Part shown: positions 60,387 to 64,000 of the stretch, piece after piece | Numbering within the stretch: the first letter of the stretch is position 1 | Layout of the letters: every line of letters begins with the position of its first letter | Assembly (NCBI GenBank): GCA_032433595.1 | Contig: JASWJB010000035.1 | Span: forward strand, 62,001-126,000 | Reading direction: 5' to 3' | Source of the DNA: Conoideocrella luteorostrata | Lineage: Eukaryota; Ascomycota; Sordariomycetes; Hypocreales; Clavicipitaceae | DNA: 64,000 nucleotides | Notes under the pieces: generated by a model | Seen by the model: the letters and a program-made list of their open reading frames with translations, nothing else | Databases searched by the model: none | What the model was told of the DNA's origin: nothing | Program-made: the position numbers and the translations under genes

Positions 60387-61469
60387 ATGGCTGCCGCCAA
60401 GCACACCACGTGAGCTTTCTGACCTCGCCCTACCAAGAAGCTTGTCCCCAAATGAACGAAACGTTGCTAATTCCTTCTCTTCGTCCAGCCGCACAGTTGC
60501 TCTCAACACGGGCGACAAAATCCCCGTTGTCGGCCTTGGAACATGGCAATCTAAGCCCAACGAGGTCCAAACGGCTGTTGAAGCTGCCCTCAAAGCTGGT
60601 TACCGCCACATCGACACCGCCGCGGCGTACGGCAATGAGAAGGAAGTCGGCGCCGGCATCAAGGCGTCCGGCGTGCCCCGCGGAGACATCTGGCTGACCA
60701 CCAAGCTGAACAACCCTGACCAGACCCGTGCCGCCGAGGCGCTTGACGAGAGCTTGAAGAAGCTGGGCACTGACTACTTGGACCTGTATCTCATGCATTG
60801 GCCTGCGGCGACGGATCCCAAGGATGATAAGAAGTCGGTACCGGACTGGACCTTTGTTGATACCTGGAGAGAGATGCAGAAGCTGGTGGGGACGGGCAAG
60901 GTGCGCAACATTGGCGTGTCGAACTTTGGCATTAAGAATCTAGAGATTCTGTTGGGCGATGCCAGCTGCAAGGTATTTTTCTTCTTCTTCTTCATTCCCC
61001 TCCTCTTGCATCCTGTGCTCCATTGGCCGCTCAGTGACATGTCGGTCTTATTTTCATAATTGCTGAGCCTACTGAATAGATTGTCCCCGCTGTCAACCAA
61101 ATCGAGCTGCACCCCTGCAATCCCTCCCCAAAGCTCGTCGCCTACAACACCTCCAAGGGCATCCACAGCACGGGCTATTCTTGCCTCGGGTCTACCAACT
61201 CGCCTCTCTACACGAACGAAACCCTGCTGGGCATTGCAAAGGCCAAGGGCAAGTCTCCCCAGCAGGTTCTCCTCCTGTGGGGCCTGCAGAAGGGCTGGAG
61301 CGTGATCCCCAAGAGCGTCACGCCATCGAGAGTCCAGGCCAACTTTGAAGTTGACGGATCGGGTCTGACAGCTGAGGAGGTCAAGAGCATTGATGGCATC
61401 AAGGAGCGGTTCAAAGTCTGCGACGATGGGTGGCTGCCCGTCAAGGTATTTTTCGGAGACGACGAGTAG
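60387..61469 (+). CDS. Aldo/keto reductase
   Basis: Exons 60387-60409, 60489-60972 and 61080-61469, 298 aa. The introns of 79 bp (GTGAGC to GTCCAG) and 107 bp (GTATTT to AATAG) both keep frame. The start reads MAAAKHTTRTVALNTGDKIP, then VVGLGTW. The catalytic tetrad is Asp50, Tyr55, Lys80 (WLTTKL) and His111 (YLMHWP). Later come GKVRNIGVSNFGIKNLE, NQIELHPCNP, and the cofactor-binding VIPKSVTPSRVQAN. It is similar to fungal GCY1/GLD1-type enzymes that reduce aldehydes or ketones with NADPH, including glycerol metabolism; the exact substrate is unknown. A cytosolic enzyme. The tiny first exon is typical of these fungal genes. Confidence 0.95.
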
Positions 61470-61660
61470 TTCCTGGGTAATGCAATGCAATGTAGCAGAG
61501 CCAAGATTCAACCACCACTGAGTTAATCCTATATATATATGCCATTGAAACCAAACACCTAAAAGCAACAGCACAATTTAAACAGTGTCTATGGGATAAT
61601 GTACATTTAATCTACCCGGGTATCGTGACACATTTTCCGCCCCCTCTACCCCCCTCCCCC

Positions 61661-61688
61661 CAACCAACCAACCAACCAACCAACCAAT
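61661..61688 (+). repeat. CCAA microsatellite
   Basis: Seven CAAC/CCAA units in tandem in the short spacer between the convergent AKR and HIT genes. Confidence 0.9.
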
Positions 61689-61759
61689 CAATTCTCTGGC
61701 TTGATCTTCCCTTTGTCCTACATTAGACCAGATCTCTTTATCTCCTCCCCCGCCCAATC

Positions 61760-62329
61760 CTATAACTTCGCTTTAATATCATTTTCCCTCTCGCCATCCT
61801 CTCTCAACACATTAGCCACCTCTGTTCGTATCCTCTCTGCCAACTTCCCGGCCTCCTCCTCGTCCAGTTCCTCCCTCTGCCCTTTCCCAAACATCGTAAA
61901 GCTCTCCCTCAGCTTCCCGCTTGCGCGGATCTCTGGCCTCGGAATAATATGATAATGCATATGGGGGACGACCTGTGCGGCGGCCGCCCCATTGTTTTGC
62001 ACGACGTTCCAGTCCTCCACGCCAGTTGCTCTAGCCAGCGCGGCGGACAGGATGCGCACGTAGTGGCCTAGCTGGAGGGATTCTTGGCGCGTCGCATCCG
62101 TGAGCTTCTGCCGGTGGGCACGCGGGCAGAGCAGCAGGTGGCCGTGGGAGAGGGGCATGATGTCGAGGAAGGCGATGAGGAGGGGCGTGGAGAGGACCAC
62201 GAAGGATGCTGGCGTGGTGACATCGGGATCGATCGAGGCGGGGGGGTCAATGGGATCGTATGGCGCGTGGATGGATGGGATTGCGCAGAAAGGGCAGTTC
62301 TCGAGGGGCGGAGGCGATGGGTCGAACAT
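61760..62329 (-). CDS. HIT-family nucleotide hydrolase/transferase
   Basis: Single exon, 189 aa. The histidine triad is VPHMHYHIIPRP at residues 121-132 (His123, His125, His127). CPFC at 12-15 is the zinc-binding pair seen in HIT proteins of the HINT type. SHGHLLLCPRAHRQ at 61-74 is the conserved first half of the fold, and NNGAAAAQVV precedes the triad. The C terminus is a charged helix of about 40 residues. Such proteins hydrolyse nucleoside phosphoramidates or dinucleoside polyphosphates; which one is not clear. An unusual 25-residue P/D-rich insertion follows the CPFC. No targeting signal. Confidence 0.93.
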   Translation of the reverse strand: MFDPSPPPLENCPFCAIPSIHAPYDPIDPPASIDPDVTTPASFVVLSTPLLIAFLDIMPLSHGHLLLCPRAHRQKLTDATRQESLQLGHYVRILSAALARATGVEDWNVVQNNGAAAAQVVPHMHYHIIPRPEIRASGKLRESFTMFGKGQREELDEEEAGKLAERIRTEVANVLREDGERENDIKAKL

Positions 62330-63632
62330 TGTGAGGGTGTTGGTGATGCTGTTGTTGGCGTCTTCGTGTTATATAGTTATGATTGACAAATGAGGGTGTG
62401 AGGATGAGGAGCAGGAGCTTGGTGCTCCGGGCGGGAGAAGACCAATCGCTTGTGGTGGTTGCAACGATATATATTAATGATGCATAGATTCTTGCTGGAT
62501 CTTTTGCTGGGGTTTTTTGTATTAGGAGGAGATGCGTATAGGCTGGAGAGCGCAAACACGGCAAGGCAAGGCACGCGATGGAGTCGTAAATTTGTATGCC
62601 GAGGTTGGATGCTGGTGTCTGCCGGCGTAGTGTTGAGTGGAGGTGTGGGTGTGTCTCCCGGCTCCGGTCCAGCGAGCCGGAGTTGCATCGGTCTGAATCA
62701 ACGGTACTCCGTACGGAAAACACAGTGAGTTAGTTACCGTCGAGCCGAATTCGGAATACAGGCACATATTTTGCTGAAAGATCAGAGCAGTGTGTATGTA
62801 TAGGTGTCGGCGCATAATATATACCATAGCTGAGCCTCCAAAATTAGACTTCACGGCCAATACTACTGTTTTTTGCGTCGGCTTTTACTGAACCTTTACT
62901 CGGGACTTTGCTGAGGATCATGGGGGTAATCCGCCCGTGATTTCTGTATCTGTTTTTCTGTATTGTCTCGAGTACAAGTTGCAGTCATCATGCGAGAAAA
63001 TCCAGCTGGCCTTTTGAACTGAACAAACTACGCGGCTTGTGTCCCAAGATTGCAAGGCTTCATCGCCATCTCTCTGGACACTTCGAAGTACGAATCACCT
63101 TTGGAATCCGGCAATTGCAATCGTGTCGCGATTGACCAACTGCCCAGTAAGAGCTGCTTGAGTACCTTTTTGTTGGCTGAGCAGCCAGAGAGCACGGCAG
63201 AGGATCTGGGGGCAAACCAAACGAGTCTACGTGGTACCGTGAAGGTGAATTAAGAGCCCAACAGCTTGAAATCGGTGTCCGGCTCAGTGGAGAGCATGAA
63301 AATGAAAAGGTTAGTACTAGAGTCGTAACACGAAGACGCTGGCTCGCCTGGCCCGAAGAACAAGTGTTTCCAGCTAATTTATTTTATGCTGGACATGGGT
63401 GTGAGTTGAGAAGATATTTATTACTCCGTACAGAACATGGCATGAGCCTACCAGGGGTTCCTTTTCAAACATTCTATACCCGCTCTATCCTGCGCAACAA
63501 ATTTTCTATGTTTATGACACGCCATCCTCCCGCCGGTTGCTCCCTCCGGCCCACTCTTCTGACAGTCATGACGACGAGGAGGAAAAACAAAAAACATTGA
63601 TGATATGGCGATTAGGTGCGCTGTTGATCTTT
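62330..63632. other. Gene-free stretch
   Basis: 1.3 kb with no supported gene. TACTCCGTAC palindromes are at 62704-62714 and 63422-63431. Confidence 0.5.
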
Positions 63633-64000
63633 TCAGGTTCTGCGCCCGGACCATTCAGAAACCAAGCGCCGAAGTCCGCTTCTCTCTGGCTGAAGTGGCC
63701 CAACCTCGTCACCGAAAAGTAGCGCGTACAACATCCTTGGTCCTATATTAATATTATAGGTTGACAGCGATCTCCCTGTATTGCAGCTCGCAGCCTCTTT
63801 CTTGATGTCGTCCCATCTTGGTTTCTCTGTTATATCCCTGATCATAATGGCTGTGCCTGGCGATTCTGCGATTTGGCGGTTCTCGGGCATTACGATTTTC
63901 TTCATCGGACAGCCTTCGATGTGATAGATTAAATTTCCAGTCCTTGCCCCTGGCGGTACGAGTGCAAGTTTATACGGTGTGAAGTTCGAAACGAAAGCAT
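63633..64000 (-). CDS. Unrecognised partial open frame at right edge
   Basis: The minus-strand frame ending at the TGA 63633-63635 stays open upstream of its first internal ATG (63905) to the window edge, 122 codons. The readable part contains YKLALVPPGARTGNLIYHIE, then GCPMKKIVMPENRQIAESPG and KPRWDDIKKEAASC, which looks like real protein. The last 45 residues could be read through an intron, since the family end is unknown. I recognise no domain; it may be the 3' end of a gene lying beyond the window. Confidence 0.4.
   Translation of the reverse strand, partial: AFVSNFTPYKLALVPPGARTGNLIYHIEGCPMKKIVMPENRQIAESPGTAIMIRDITEKPRWDDIKKEAASCNTGRSLSTYNINIGPRMLYALLFGDEVGPLQPERSGLRRLVSEWSGRRT

Overview
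The window is nuclear DNA from a filamentous ascomycete, most likely a Sordariomycete of the Hypocreales type. The evidence is short GT-AG introns (57-260 bp, usually with a CTAAC/CTAAT branch site), NACHT-ankyrin and HET-domain genes, a CFEM protein, a TMEM63/CSC1-type channel and S. pombe/metazoan-type Dpm1, all absent from prokaryotes. No transposon, CRISPR array, operon or plasmid signature was seen. Species was not determined.

Layout. 1-2444 (minus): 5' part of a long disordered/coiled-coil protein cut by the left edge. 2886-8547: a three-gene allorecognition/cell-death type cluster, namely a NACHT-ankyrin NLR (plus), a SesA-like protein (minus) and a second SesA-like protein (plus). 9738-10105: a decayed ARG5,6 fragment. 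11429-17090: an SDR reductase, Dpm1 (minus) and a proline-rich nuclear-like protein. 17941-18345: a CFEM secreted protein (minus). 18.3-23.6 kb: gene-poor. 23623-26858: CSC1-type channel. 27352-29000: alcohol acetyltransferase-like protein (minus). 30167-33724: large disordered single-pass membrane protein. 34133-35079: Rrp1 (minus). 37120-37690: UbcH7-like E2. 38853-41708: TBC RabGAP (minus). 41.7-46.0 kb: gene-poor. 45985-46815: bacterial-type GNAT acetyltransferase. 48223-49040: acidic nuclear-type protein (minus). 49.0-52.9 kb: gene-poor. 52886-55732: HET-domain protein with membrane segments (minus). 56454-56933: VOC/glyoxalase protein. 58166-59364: three tRNA-Asn(GTT) copies, one interrupted. 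60387-61469: aldo/keto reductase. 61760-62329: HIT protein (minus). 63633-64000: unrecognised partial open frame at the right edge.

The most interesting system is at 2.9-8.5 kb. The NLR N terminus (once an exon that is not obvious in the long ORF is added) and the C termini of both SesA-like proteins carry the same spaced motif G-[ST]-Q-[FY]-x3-G-x-G-[DN]-Q-N-x2-S. This is the architecture of fungal amyloid (sigma-type) signalling, in which an NLR receptor templates the amyloid folding of a partner effector. Here one receptor sits beside two divergent candidate partners, which are transcribed away from each other from a shared 412-bp spacer. A HET-domain gene with an unusual membrane-spanning N terminus lies 44 kb away.

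Many genes needed introns inferred by eye. Every exon join given below keeps the frame and restores family-conserved residues, but none has transcript support. The palindromic word TACGGAGTA/TACTCCGTA recurs through the intergenic regions across the whole window.
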